Shown here piece after piece: positions 32,483-42,342 of a stretch of DNA of 64,000 nucleotides (the first letter of the stretch is position 1; the number at the start of each line of letters is the position of its first letter). Below the pieces are notes generated by a model. It saw nothing but the letters and a program-made list of their open reading frames with translations, was not told the DNA's origin and searched no databases. The translations under genes were made by a program, and so were the position numbers. Source of the stretch: Schistocerca nitens (taxonomy: Eukaryota > Arthropoda > Insecta > Orthoptera > Acrididae); the NCBI RefSeq assembly GCF_023898315.1, contig NC_064621.1, forward strand, positions 125,649,521-125,713,520. Direction: 5' to 3'.

Positions 32483-34599
32483 CACATTAACTTATTTGTG
32501 ATCAGACATTACATATTTAAAACGTTAACTCATCTGTAATCAGACATTTGAAACTGTTTCACAGTTGGGAATTCGATTATTTAAGCAATCAGGGGTTGTT
32601 TACAAGGTGGTCAGAAACAATCTGAAAAGCTTGTAGGAATGTTGCAGGGTAGGATGTGCAGAGAAATAATTGTTAAGAAAACAATCGATACGTTGCGCCG
32701 TTTCTGAATAAAGTGACAGTGAAGTTAGGCAATTAGGCAGTTCCGCGCAAGTTGAAGTGACCCGCCGCCAGATACAATTAATGTCAGTTGTTGTCATAGC
32801 ATAGATGATAGCGCACGATACTGTCCAGTCTTTGGCTCGGGTTCGATCCTTACTACCGTCTCATGTCAAATTTTTGTATCGCTCTCTTGTCTGGTCTTTC
32901 ACAACACAACAGCCTACTCAGCAACACCCTTATAAGCTTTTCAGGTTGTTTCTGATCACACTGTAAGAGGAGGGAATAAACATCGTTCATTCATGCCTTT
33001 CCTAATTTTTGATTCTTGTTCCTAAAGAAAACTCCTAATCTCAGCCAGTTCGTTCTTATAGAGGCCGAATATCGTACACCTATCTTTGTATTTTACACTC
33101 CTTTTCTTCAACACTTTGAACATCTCTTGCCAGACAGCACCATCAAATGCCTTCTCCAGATCTACTGTATTTACCTTTCTATAAGAAGCCTCAGTACCAG
33201 AAACGCCTCTCGTGTTCATAATCCTCCTCCAAATCAGTATATCCTCAACCTTTTCTTCAATTGCTTTTATATTAAATTTATGAGAATTTTTGATGCTTGT
33301 GACAGTAGGCTTAAGGTTCGGTATGTTCACATTTTGTGGCTGACGCCTTCCTCGAGATGGGAACCATAATGCATTTCTGGAAGTCACTTGCTATCTCCCT
33401 TTTGTTAAAGGTGGATTAATCAGTTTCAGCAGAATCATATTCATGATGTTGGTAGCACTCCTGATTAGTTCTACATGAATGTCCTCAGTGCCTGTTGCTT
33501 TGTTCTCCTGTACATCTTGAAAAGCTCTCTCAGATTCTTCTTGCAGAATGTGATCTCCTTTGTTATTATCGTTTTCTTTATCTTCTTTTCCTAATGCATC
33601 CTTCAGTGGCCTCTCATACAGTTACTCAGTGTAATTCTTCCACCTCTTCACCAGGTGATCACCAAACAGCATGCTTCCCTCTTCGTTTTCTATTGTACAA
33701 GAGAGTGTTTTTTTGCATTTGCTAAAAAATTTGTTTGGCGTTCTGTAGACTCTGCAAGTTCTTCCATTTCGCATATTTTTTCCACTTCTCTGCATACTTC
33801 CCCAAGAACACTTTCTTTCACTTTGCTACTTTTTTCACTGAATAAATTCCTGTCTTCTGTATTCAGTTTTTACGTGTTCGTCATCGACGTTTTTGCAGAA
33901 TCTTAATAGTTTTCGATGAGCTGAATGACATTTACTGTAATCCATTTTCTCTAATTTTTGGGTTTAATTTTACCAACTGTCATTTCCCCTGCTTTGTACG
34001 TATCAATTTAATTTGTTTCATTTACTTCCTGTGGTGGAAATTTTTCGCTCTGTTGTTAGTTTCCAGTACATAATGCTTACCCAGTGCCTCAGTTTTCAGT
34101 TTTGCGGTTTCTCATAAGTCTTTTACTTTTCTTTCATCACATATTTGAATATAAGTGAGCTTTTCACCAGCACTAGGTTATGGTCACTATTTCTGCTGAT
34201 GGATATCTGCTGCAGTCTTTAACTCTGTTTCTAAAACGTAATTTCACTAAAATTTAGTCCACTTGTTGTCTCTATAGGCCTTTCTCGCTTGTGATGCTGA
34301 AAAACTGTGTTTGAAACAAAAAATTCGCGGCTCAAGCAGAACACAGTTAGTCGTGTTCCTATTTCATCTCTCCTTCCAAGTTCATAATTGTCGACAATAC
34401 ACCCTGTTCTACGTCCACACTTGCAGCCTAGTCCTTCATAAGATATGGTTCTCATCTCCCGTAAGCCTTAGCATACCAAGCCCACATCGTCGACGACGTT
34501 TGCCAAACTGTAGTCTTCTTGGAACCTCATGTTTTTTTTTCTTCTTTTTCTAGCATAGTACTGTACAAAATTACTCTTTGGATGTATTAAATTAAATAA

Positions 34600-34830
34600 T
34601 CATTGCTGACGCAATGCTTTTTCGTCTCACCTAACAAACTGAAGAATAGGCGCAAATCGATTCCGTGCTATGCCATTAGTAAAGACTTCACGACGAATTT
34701 TTTCGTCTGTTTTCGGCATACCAGAAATTGATTCCTTTAGGCAGCGATGAGCTCCACCAATAAGTAGCATACCAAAAAAGGTTCTCAGTTCGACAGAATC
34801 TTCATTTGTTCAAATTCTCATTCGTGGTTC
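34600..34830 (-). pseudogene. piggyBac-like transposase fragment
   Basis: An uninterrupted minus-strand stretch of about 56 codons (34800-34630) reads DSVELRTFFGMLLIGGAHRC, then LKESISGMPKTDEKI and NGIARNRFAPILQFVR. This matches the N-terminal part of piggyBac-type transposases (..E-(I/L)-(R/K)-(A/T)-FFG-LL..G, then ..M...RF..ILR..RFD). The upstream sequence is broken by stops. Only this block survives, and no TTAA-bounded ends were identified. Confidence 0.62.
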
Positions 34831-36418
34831 AGAGCACCATTTCCATTGTAATAACACGTGACACTTCAGTACTGGTGAAGGTGCATTTAATATGTACGTT
34901 TTGCTCATCAAAGAACATGTTGGAAACTTCACACACTGTGAGTCCAAGATCACTTGCGTGCGTTGGCCAGGGAGATTCTCTGACAACGTTGTATTGACAA
35001 TAACGAGTCACCAAGGACACTGAACGTGTCCATTTTCGTACTGACTTTGCAATAAACTCATCTCATTCATCGAAATGCCCATCAAACGTAATGCTGGCAA
35101 AGTTATTTTTTTCTGAATTCACGCATCCGAAGAATGTCATTTGCTTAAAATTTTTTGTTGTAACATTACGAAAAATAACAAAAAATAAATCCATCAAAAT
35201 ATGTAACGTAGTACAACAAGCAAGTCGTGTCAGTGAGGTTTTATTTTTTAAATTGTTTTTACTGTATGTTAAAGGTTAACATCTCTTATAACATTACATG
35301 TACCTCCATGTATTTCAACTACTGAATTCTCCTCTAAGATTGTTGCCATGTATACTTCAGTTACTTCATTGTCCTTTGGCATTATCCTAGACCTACACTG
35401 CGCGTATCCCTCGATAGGTGAGACAGCGTTCTTTCTCATAATTACTCCACCGTCTCCCACTTCTGGGGTTGTCTCTAACGGATTCGTTATGACTAGCTCT
35501 GTATTCTACAGACCAGAAGGCTCTTGACTGGGGGCATCGATTTCTTGTCGTTCCATTTCAGCTTTAGGTTAGTTTTATGGGCGTCATTTTAAGACTGGGA
35601 GTGTTTTCCTCATCTTGTCTGTATCTTTTGCAGTCCCAACCAGGAGAATCGATTGGGGCAGTACTTTAACCTCGAAAAATGTTAAAGAATATACTGCTGA
35701 TGCTTCAGATATCCATGGATCTTTAATGTGATGCTTTCCCCTTGCCTTCCTCATCCTGTGCCGTTGAATGTTGACTGGTTCTTCTGCGTTAGGGAATGGT
35801 TTCGGATTTCCAGTACAAGAGGGTGCCCTGCTCAACAAATGGTGGTGACTTATCACGCTCATTCTGCCGTTCCTGTCTACGTTGACGGTCGCAAAGAATG
35901 CCAGGGAGAGGTGTAGATCAGGAGTTTCCCTTATTCGGGTATAGCACATTAACGGTATTTCTTAAATCTCTCCAGTACTTTATAGAGTAACTTCACCGAC
36001 GAAAACCAAAAGACTAATGCGCGCATGGCCTGGGCACAAAGACTTCCCTGCTTCGCGTGTATCGTCTGTATAAGAGTGCGTCTGCGTTTTGGCACATTTC
36101 GTCTGCTGAGGCTGTAAGGGCAGGGTGATGAAAGTCCATCGGCATACATACAGTTATCTGCCACTATGAGCGGGTTCTTCTTTCGTGGTGTACAAAAGCC
36201 TATACGCACGAGCTTACGTGAACGGTGTGTTCATAACTGCAAATAATGGTCAACAACTGAAGAAGTTTCAATTACCCAAGAATATGAGCATGATAATTAC
36301 ACAATAATAACTCGATAACATCGTTGCTTGATAATATTCAAGATGTTACTTTGTATAGCTTGTATAACTTTGTAATTTGTGATTGCTAAAAAGTATGTAA
36401 CTAGAAGCCAAATTAATA
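34831..36418. other. Unassigned frames
   Basis: Minus-strand frames at 35269-35460, 35584-35949 (121 residues) and 35949-36209 (86 residues) run in the same direction but give no domain I recognise. They may be remains of one unknown element. Confidence 0.3.
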
Positions 36419-37833
36419 CACTACCGGCCATTTAAATTGCTACACCAAGAAGAAATGCAGATGATAAACGAGTATTCACTGGACAAATATATTATACATG
36501 AACTGACATGTGATTACATTTTCACGCAATTTGGGTGCATAGATCCTGAGAAATCAGTACCCAGAACAACCACCTCTGGCCGTAATAACGGCCTTGATAC
36601 ACCTGGACATTGAGTCAAACAAAACTTGGATGGCGTGTACAGGTAAAGCTCGCCATACTGCTTCAACACGATACCACAGTTCATTAAGAGTAGTGACTGG
36701 CGTATTGTGATGAGCCAGTTGCTCGGTCACCATTGACCAGGCGTTTTCAATTGGTGAGAGGTCTGGAGAATGTGCTGGCCAGCGCAGCAGTCGAACATTT
36801 TCTGTATCCAGAAAGGCCAGTACAGGACCTGCAACATTCGGTCGTGCATTATCCTGCTGAAATGTAGGGTTTCGCAGGTATCGAATGAAGGGTAGAGCCA
36901 CGGGTCATAACACATCTGAAATGTAGCGTCCACTGTTCAAAGTGCCGTCAATGCTAACAAGAGGTGACCGAGACGTGTAACCAATGGCATCCCATACCCT
37001 CACGCCGGGTGATACGCTAGTATGGCGATGACGAATACATTCTTCCAATGTGCGTTCACCGCGATGTCGCCAAACACGGATGCGACCATCATGATGCTGT
37101 AAATAGAACCTGGATTCATCCGAAAAAAATGACGTTTTGCCATTCGTGCACTCAGGTTCGTCGTTGAGTACACCATCGCAGGCGCTCCTGTCTGTGATGC
37201 AGCGTCAAGGGTAACCACAGCCATGGTCTCCGAGCTGATAGTCCATGCTGCTGCAAACGTCGTCGAACTGTTCGTGCAGATTGTTGTTGTCTTGCAAACG
37301 TCCCCATGTCCCCATCTGTTGACTCAGGGATCGAGACGTGGCTGCACGATACGTTACAGCGATGCGGATAAGATACCAGTCATCTCGACTGCTAGTGATA
37401 CGAGGCCCTTGGGATCCAGCACGGCGTTCCGTATTACCCTCCTGAACCCACCAATTCCATATTATGCTAACAGTCATTGGATCTCGACCAACGCGAGCAG
37501 CGGTGTCGCGATACGATAAACCGCAATCGCGATAGGCTACAATTCGACCTTTGTCAAAGTGGAAACGTGATGGTACGCATTTCTCCTCCTTACATGAGGC
37601 ATCACAACAACGTTTCACCAGGCAACGCCGGTCAACTGCTGTTTGTGTATGAGAAACCGGTTGGAAACTTTCCTCATGCCAGCACGTTGTAAGTGTCGCC
37701 ACCGGCGCCAACCATGTGCGAATGCTCTGAAAAGCTAATCATTTGCATATCACAGCATCTTCTTCCTGTCTGTTAAATTTCCCGTCTGTAGCACGTCATC
37801 TTCGTGGTGTAGCAATTTTAATGGCCAGTAGTG
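36419..37833 (-). mobile_element. Tc1-like transposon, DD34E, decayed
   Basis: The ends cactaccggccatttaaatt (36419) and its near complement at 37833 (aattttaatggccagtagtg) form terminal inverted repeats. TA precedes the left end; the right flank reads CA, a mutated TA. Coding remains on the minus strand: DKGRIVAYRDCGLSYRDTAARVGRDP (helix-turn-helix, split here as DKGRIVAYRDCG and LSYRDTAARVGRDP; frame 37205-37711) and FQQDNARPNVAG...WPAHSPDLSPIENAW (frame 36554-36901), ending ARGGCSGY. The second Asp and Glu are 34 residues apart. The middle of the protein is broken. Related to, but distinct from, the pair at 22241 and 52614. Confidence 0.92.
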
Positions 37834-37959
37834 CAAATCATTAAAAATAAAAAGTTCATGAATCACAACAATTATTTTGGCTGAAATAGTCTATGAGCTT
37901 AGACATTTAGGGTGGACGGTAAACTCACACCTGAACTCAGTGCTGTTGACCAACTAAAA

Positions 37960-38007
37960 GAGAGTGGGAGGGGGGGGGGGAGGGGAGGAGGGCGGGGGAG
38001 AGAGATA
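37960..38007. repeat. G-rich low-complexity tract
   Basis: A purine run including 13 consecutive G and further GGGG blocks. It may form a G-quadruplex; no other meaning is evident. Confidence 0.8.
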
Positions 38008-38040
38008 GCAAGAGAGTATAAAACTGCTGTCTTCCGAGCC

Positions 38041-38160
38041 CAGTTGACGTATTGTCTATTGACTTCTATCTCTGGACCCTCAACCCACCAGTGGTTTACG
38101 TTGTCTAAGATTCACCCCTTATTGCTGGTGGTGAATTGCAATAGAGCCCGTAGTGAGAAC
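38041..38160 (-). mobile_element. Penelope-like terminal fragment
   Basis: The sequence attgtctattgacttctatc ... cacccctta ttgctggtggtgaattg matches 54515-54640, the terminal part of the Penelope-like element there, in the same orientation. It is therefore inverted relative to the coding fragment at 38330-38975. Confidence 0.5.
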
Positions 38161-38329
38161 ACGCACGGAATAATACCTGCACAGACCATCAGATCACTAC
38201 CCGGGCAAGAAAACTGGAATGTTTAATATACTCTTCACGATTATGTGAACTGTAGCTCGTCGGACGCGAGATGAAACGTCTGGAATACGTTATGTAGAAA
38301 GTGTTACGAAACCTAACACTCAGCGAGCT

Positions 38330-38975
38330 GCCATGTCGGAAGAAAAAATATCGGGTAAGGGGGTTCGGCCATACAACCTCCAAGTGACGCGCAGAATCGG
38401 CCGTATATGGCACAAACAACGCTTGAATATTCTTTATTAACCGATCAAGGAGATCAAAGAGTGTCTTAGATCGCCAGAGGACGAAAGGAACCCACTCGCA
38501 ATGTCGGGAATGCCGAAAAGTCTATGTTTAAATGGTTCAAATGGCTCTAAGCACTATGGGATTTAATATCTGAGGTCATCAGTCTCCTAGGCATAGAACT
38601 ACTTAAACCTAACTAACCTAAGGACATCACACACATTCATGCCCGAGGCAGGATTCCAGCCTGCGACCTCAGCAGCAGCGGACCGAAGCATCTAGACCGC
38701 GGCCGGCGTATGTTGGAATGACTGAACGATTAATGATCACAGGTGTAACAGAACAGAAACGGTGTTGCAGGTTGCGACTGTTGAGAAACTGGCCGTGGGG
38801 GAACACTCGCTGTGTGAGATTGACCAAGTCATAAAGTTCGCTGACACAAAGTTTTTTGCTCTGGAGAGGAAGTAGCACACCCGCTAATTCAAGAAATCCA
38901 TAGAAATTCACAAATTACACCGAGAGCTACTTTTGTTGAGCAAAGTTACATTGCAATGCAAAATTTGTGGACTTG
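38330..38975 (+). mobile_element. Penelope-like element, GIY-YIG end fragment
   Basis: The plus-strand reading gives GRIWHKQRLNIL, then IKEIKECLRSPEDERNPLAM and, beyond a SINE, YVGMTERLMITGVTEQKRCC. These parallel the Penelope element at 54480 (LAKSGIYRIACTCGKV..GMTERSISTRIKEHKRHC, split as LAKSGIYRIACTCGKV and GMTERSISTRIKEHK), which carries the GIY-YIG endonuclease used for target cleavage in this class. The copy is decayed, and a SINE is inserted exactly in the GIY-YIG motif region. Confidence 0.68.
38531..38706 (-). mobile_element. tRNA-derived SINE, copy 8, inside the Penelope fragment
   Basis: Diverged minus-strand copy with the body conserved (aaacctaactaacctaagga) and a damaged tRNA head. 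The host sequence tatgtt is repeated on both sides (38523-38528 and 38709-38714) with weaker similarity beyond. This is the most decayed of the eight copies. Confidence 0.85.
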
Positions 38976-39228
38976 CACCCCGCGTGTTAAAGGGGATTTA
39001 ATAAACAATTCCTCAGTGCACCTCGAATGCAGGGAATATCCGAGCATTAACTGGTCGATTGCCTGGACAAATATGCCCTTTTAACAATTTCCTACAAAAG
39101 ATAGAAGCCATTGGTACGATACGGCAACCGACTCAGTCATCAAAAAAGAGATGTCTAAAATACTTGTAAATCTCTCGGGCATTGCGCTTCGTATCAAACG
39201 CCAAGTAACGCATTCTGTAGCACATATA

Positions 39229-40397
39229 CGCTGGTGTCCAAAATTAAAACAACAAACCGTTATTTCACCATCAGGGATTCCATGCGACGGAGGGTGGATA
39301 CATGTATCCTCGCTAACGGAGGACATTTTGAACATTTCCTGTAACAAAGTGTTTGAAGTCACGCTGGTACGTTCTGTTGCTGTGTGTTTCCATTCCATGA
39401 TTAATGTGATTTGAAGAGAAGTAATAAAATGAGAGCTAACATGGAAAGTAAGCGTTTCCGGACACATGTCCACATAACATATTTTCTTTCTTTGTGTGTG
39501 AGGAATGTTTCCTGAAAGTTTGGCCGTACCTTTTTGTAACACCCTGTAGACGAAGACGTGTGTGTACCTCTGACGCATCTTTACACAAGGGAACGTCTAG
39601 TGTGGAGTCGTCAACATGCCACCTATATGGTCGAACAGTGGGCAAACCTTCTTTTCACAGATGAGCAATGATTTCTTCTGTAGAATGGTTCTCGAAGATT
39701 CGCATCTGGAGGGAATATGGAATACGATTTTGGGATCGAAACATCGTGGAAAGAGACAGAGATCGAGGAGGATCCCTAATGGTGTGGACAGGGATTATGT
39801 TGAGCACTCGAACACCTCTTCATGAAATTGTACGGGTGGATCGGAAAGGTTTCCTCAACTGCAGTCAGGTATCGTGATCTTGGGACAGGTGCGATTTTGC
39901 GTGTCGCTGTGGACCCCGACTTCGTTTCGATGGACGATAGTGCTCGATCTCATAGAACACGGGTTATTGATGTTTCCTTGGCGTAACCTGCACACTCTCC
40001 TGATTTGAATCCCATAGAGCATGTCTGGGATGAACTATGGAGACGGGTTAAATGACGTCAGCATCCACCAACCTCTCTCCGAGACTTGTGAGCATATCTG
40101 CGAGAAGAATGGACGTTAGTGCCCACCATGAGATTGGTTACATGATTCACAGCATGGCCCGTCGTTGTCAGGTCTGTATTGCTGCTAGAGGTAGTCACAC
40201 CACATACTGAGCACAGTAACCAGTTGCAGGTATGTGTTGGAAATCCGTTAAGTTGGAAAAAATGGAAGAACATTTTTGTCTACTGTTATGCATGTTGTAG
40301 TTTTTTGCATTCTGTATTCTTTATCTTGTTTCCACTTCATTATCGCCATTTCATACCGTTTTGTGAAAAATAAACGCTTTAATTTTGGATGCCAGTG
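39229..40397 (+). mobile_element. Tc1-like transposon relic with intact ends
   Basis: The left end cgctggtgtccaaaattaaa pairs with the right end tttaattttggatgccagtg, and TA flanks both sides (39227-39228, 40398-40399). The coding part from about 39600 reads HLYG..VGKPSF, RIWREYGIRFWDRN, GGSLMVWTGIML, then HSPDLNPIEHVWDELWRRVK near 40000. Several stops and an apparent deletion between the second Asp and Glu show it is dead. A mariner-family end is embedded at 39425-39546. Confidence 0.82.
39425..39546. mobile_element. Orphan terminal segment of a mariner family
   Basis: gagctaacatggaaagtaag ... ttggccgtacctttttgtaacaccctg matches 57360-57481, the end of the mariner element at 56290, over about 120 bases. 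No transposase or opposite end accompanies it, so it is a deletion remnant inside the Tc1 relic. Confidence 0.78.
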
Positions 40398-40399
40398 TA

Positions 40400-41189
40400 T
40401 TTTCATGTCGAGATCAGATTTTCACTACCGTAAGGGAAAATTGGCACTCATCAATAGGACATCACTCTGTTGTTTCGCTACCCGTCATTCAACAAAAGTA
40501 ATAAGCCGCGGTAGAGCGCAGCATTGGCAGCCGCTGGCCAGTAGCCGCCAGTGGTCCAACATGTGAATCTCAATAACAGACACGCGAGGGAATTGCCAGG
40601 ACAACCGAGCGCAGAAGTAAACTGAACCAAACCGGGACAGTTCTCAAGTTATGGGCACGAGATTATTGCTATGGTCAGGCATGCTGTCTGGTGGTTGTAA
40701 ACATGCTGTAGTCAGTCTGTAAGTCACAGACATCTGACAGCGACATCCACCTCTGTTACTCTTTCTGGTACTTTCTGCTTTTGTCAAGATCAATATAATT
40801 ACGTCTCTGCGGTGAAATATTAATCTAGACTATGTCAATCAAATAGTCATGGAAACAATGTACGCGTACATTATTTGAATTTAAAACCTTTTTAAAAGCC
40901 TTGCCATTCATATCGTTATTTGTGGTCTACGTTGTGTAAAATTATCATAGACAACATTAGGTATTGCAAATGTAACCCGTAAATGTACATAGATAACTGA
41001 CAAAAACACATAACAGAGAAAAAAGTGCTGTAACTTCTGGAATTTTAAGAAAATTGGCACGCTAATGAAAATGCATAATTGTTCAAATTTAGCTGTGTTT
41101 ATTAACAAATTGTAATCTTATGACTTGTTTGTTTTGCTACATCTATAAACTAATTTATTTTCTTTAAGACAACCAATCTTCACTGACCC
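40400..41189. other. No recognised feature
   Basis: Mixed composition, short frames only. Confidence 0.35.
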
Positions 41190-41580
41190 CATATAGACAA
41201 CAATCAGCCTGGCCCCTTTCCCAGACGTCGCCTTAAGCAATAACAATACGGAAAGACTCGAATTCTCCCATATGTACTTCAGTCAATGGTTTTGAATAAC
41301 CCAAGTTTCATCTAAATGGAATGTATATCGCATGCCATGTGAAGTACGCAGTGAATTCACCGTTTGACGCCTGTATTTAAATCCTATATCGCTTAACATG
41401 TGGCCGGCAGATCTAGTAAATTTTATTTTGTCAATTAAGTTTTTCCTTAATTTACCTGATGTTGGGTATTCGCCACTGTCGTAAAATTCGTATACTGTCC
41501 GCCTGATAACGTCTTTTGTAAATCGTTTAGTTCTGTTAAAGAGCTGTGTTGTTTAATATTTTTCCTTGGAGAATTGAAAG
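41190..41580 (-). pseudogene. DDE transposase relic with helix-turn-helix
   Basis: An uninterrupted minus-strand stretch of about 80 codons (41538-41290) reads KRFTKDVIRRTVYEFYDSGE, then YPTSGKLRKNLIDKIKFTRS and HLDETWVIQNH, ending in a stop. LDETW is the first catalytic Asp block of the IS630-type DDE superfamily found in many insects. Upstream to 41580 is out of frame but similar in style; the C-terminal half is absent. It has no ATG start in frame. Confidence 0.7.
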
Positions 41581-41685
41581 TTGGGAATGTTTCCTCGCGA
41601 CACACACTCGCCGGAGATTTCTTATACCAACGCTACAAGCTGCAGTAAAAACAGCCTGTGCAGTATCGAATTTTTTCATACATAT

Positions 41686-41715
41686 TATTATTACTATTAT
41701 TATTATTATTACTTT
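41686..41715. repeat. (ATT)n microsatellite
   Basis: Roughly ten ATT units with one interruption. Confidence 0.9.
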
Positions 41716-41749
41716 TGCAACATGTCACTGCATTTCTTGATAACATCGC

Positions 41750-42340
41750 GCTATTGATTGTGTCTCCAGTTCTTAGATCTTTCCTAACGGACGTGCATGA
41801 AGATGTTAACACTTCAGCATCATTGTCTACAAGACGTTTTAAATATTTATAGACACTGTGGATTATGGATTTGCTTTGCCTACGAATTTCAGTTGCCTTT
41901 TTCAGTCGCTTTTTTCGTTGCTGTCAAAGCAGGTCTTGTTGGAGCTGTTTAGAAACTTCATATGGCGTAGAAGAAATCTCGCTTTGGTCCTGTTTTTCCA
42001 TTTTCAAGTCACACAAACACTCCCATTCAGCAAATAAATTGCGACAAATAATACGACAAGTAGCACTTTTTCAATTCAAGTCAAACTGCCGAAACTAATT
42101 ACTCAATATGGAATGGAAAACAACAACTACGCAAATATCTACACACGGTTTCGCCACTGACTCTCAACTGGCGCTCGATGTAGGCACCTACGGACGCTCA
42201 GCGTTGCCACTTTCGAATGTCAGTGCGCTACGAGAGACTCGGCTCAAGTGCGGCATCAGCGTGCTTGCAGCAACCCGCCAGTACGCCTGGCCATAGCTGT
42301 AATAGCCGCGTTTAAGCGAAACAAATGCACGCCAGAGGCA
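41750..42340. other. No recognised feature
   Basis: Moderate GC toward 42150-42300, with no domain in any frame. Confidence 0.35.
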
Positions 42341-42342
42341 TA

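Larger units (their letters stand above)
30706..34520 (-). mobile_element. LINE with endonuclease and RT parts, interrupted and decayed
   Basis: In minus-strand order the parts are: an AP-endonuclease C-terminal stretch, VDNYELGRRDEIGTRLTVFC...SNTVFQ (34455-34231), followed by FRNRVKDCSRYPSA; RT entry sequence ending KATGTEDIHVELIRS near 33520; RT block VDLEKAFDGAVWQEMFKVL...IFGLYKNELAEI (33387-33022); then, after 1.9 kb of other repeats, LRYADDIVVSMEMKELEKAV near 31070 and the post-palm region to 30709. Parts are collinear, so I read them as one LINE split by later insertions. The RT segment between NELAEI and YADD is missing. Many frame breaks. Confidence 0.72.

Noticed and set aside
33495-33906. 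Plus-strand Ser/Phe-rich frames
   Set aside because: They are the antisense of LINE coding sequence.
34831-36209. Run of three same-strand frames as a host gene
   Set aside because: No shared domain, splice pattern or start context. Left as unassigned.
37960-38007. G-rich tract as a promoter element
   Set aside because: It is a simple low-complexity run with no gene nearby.
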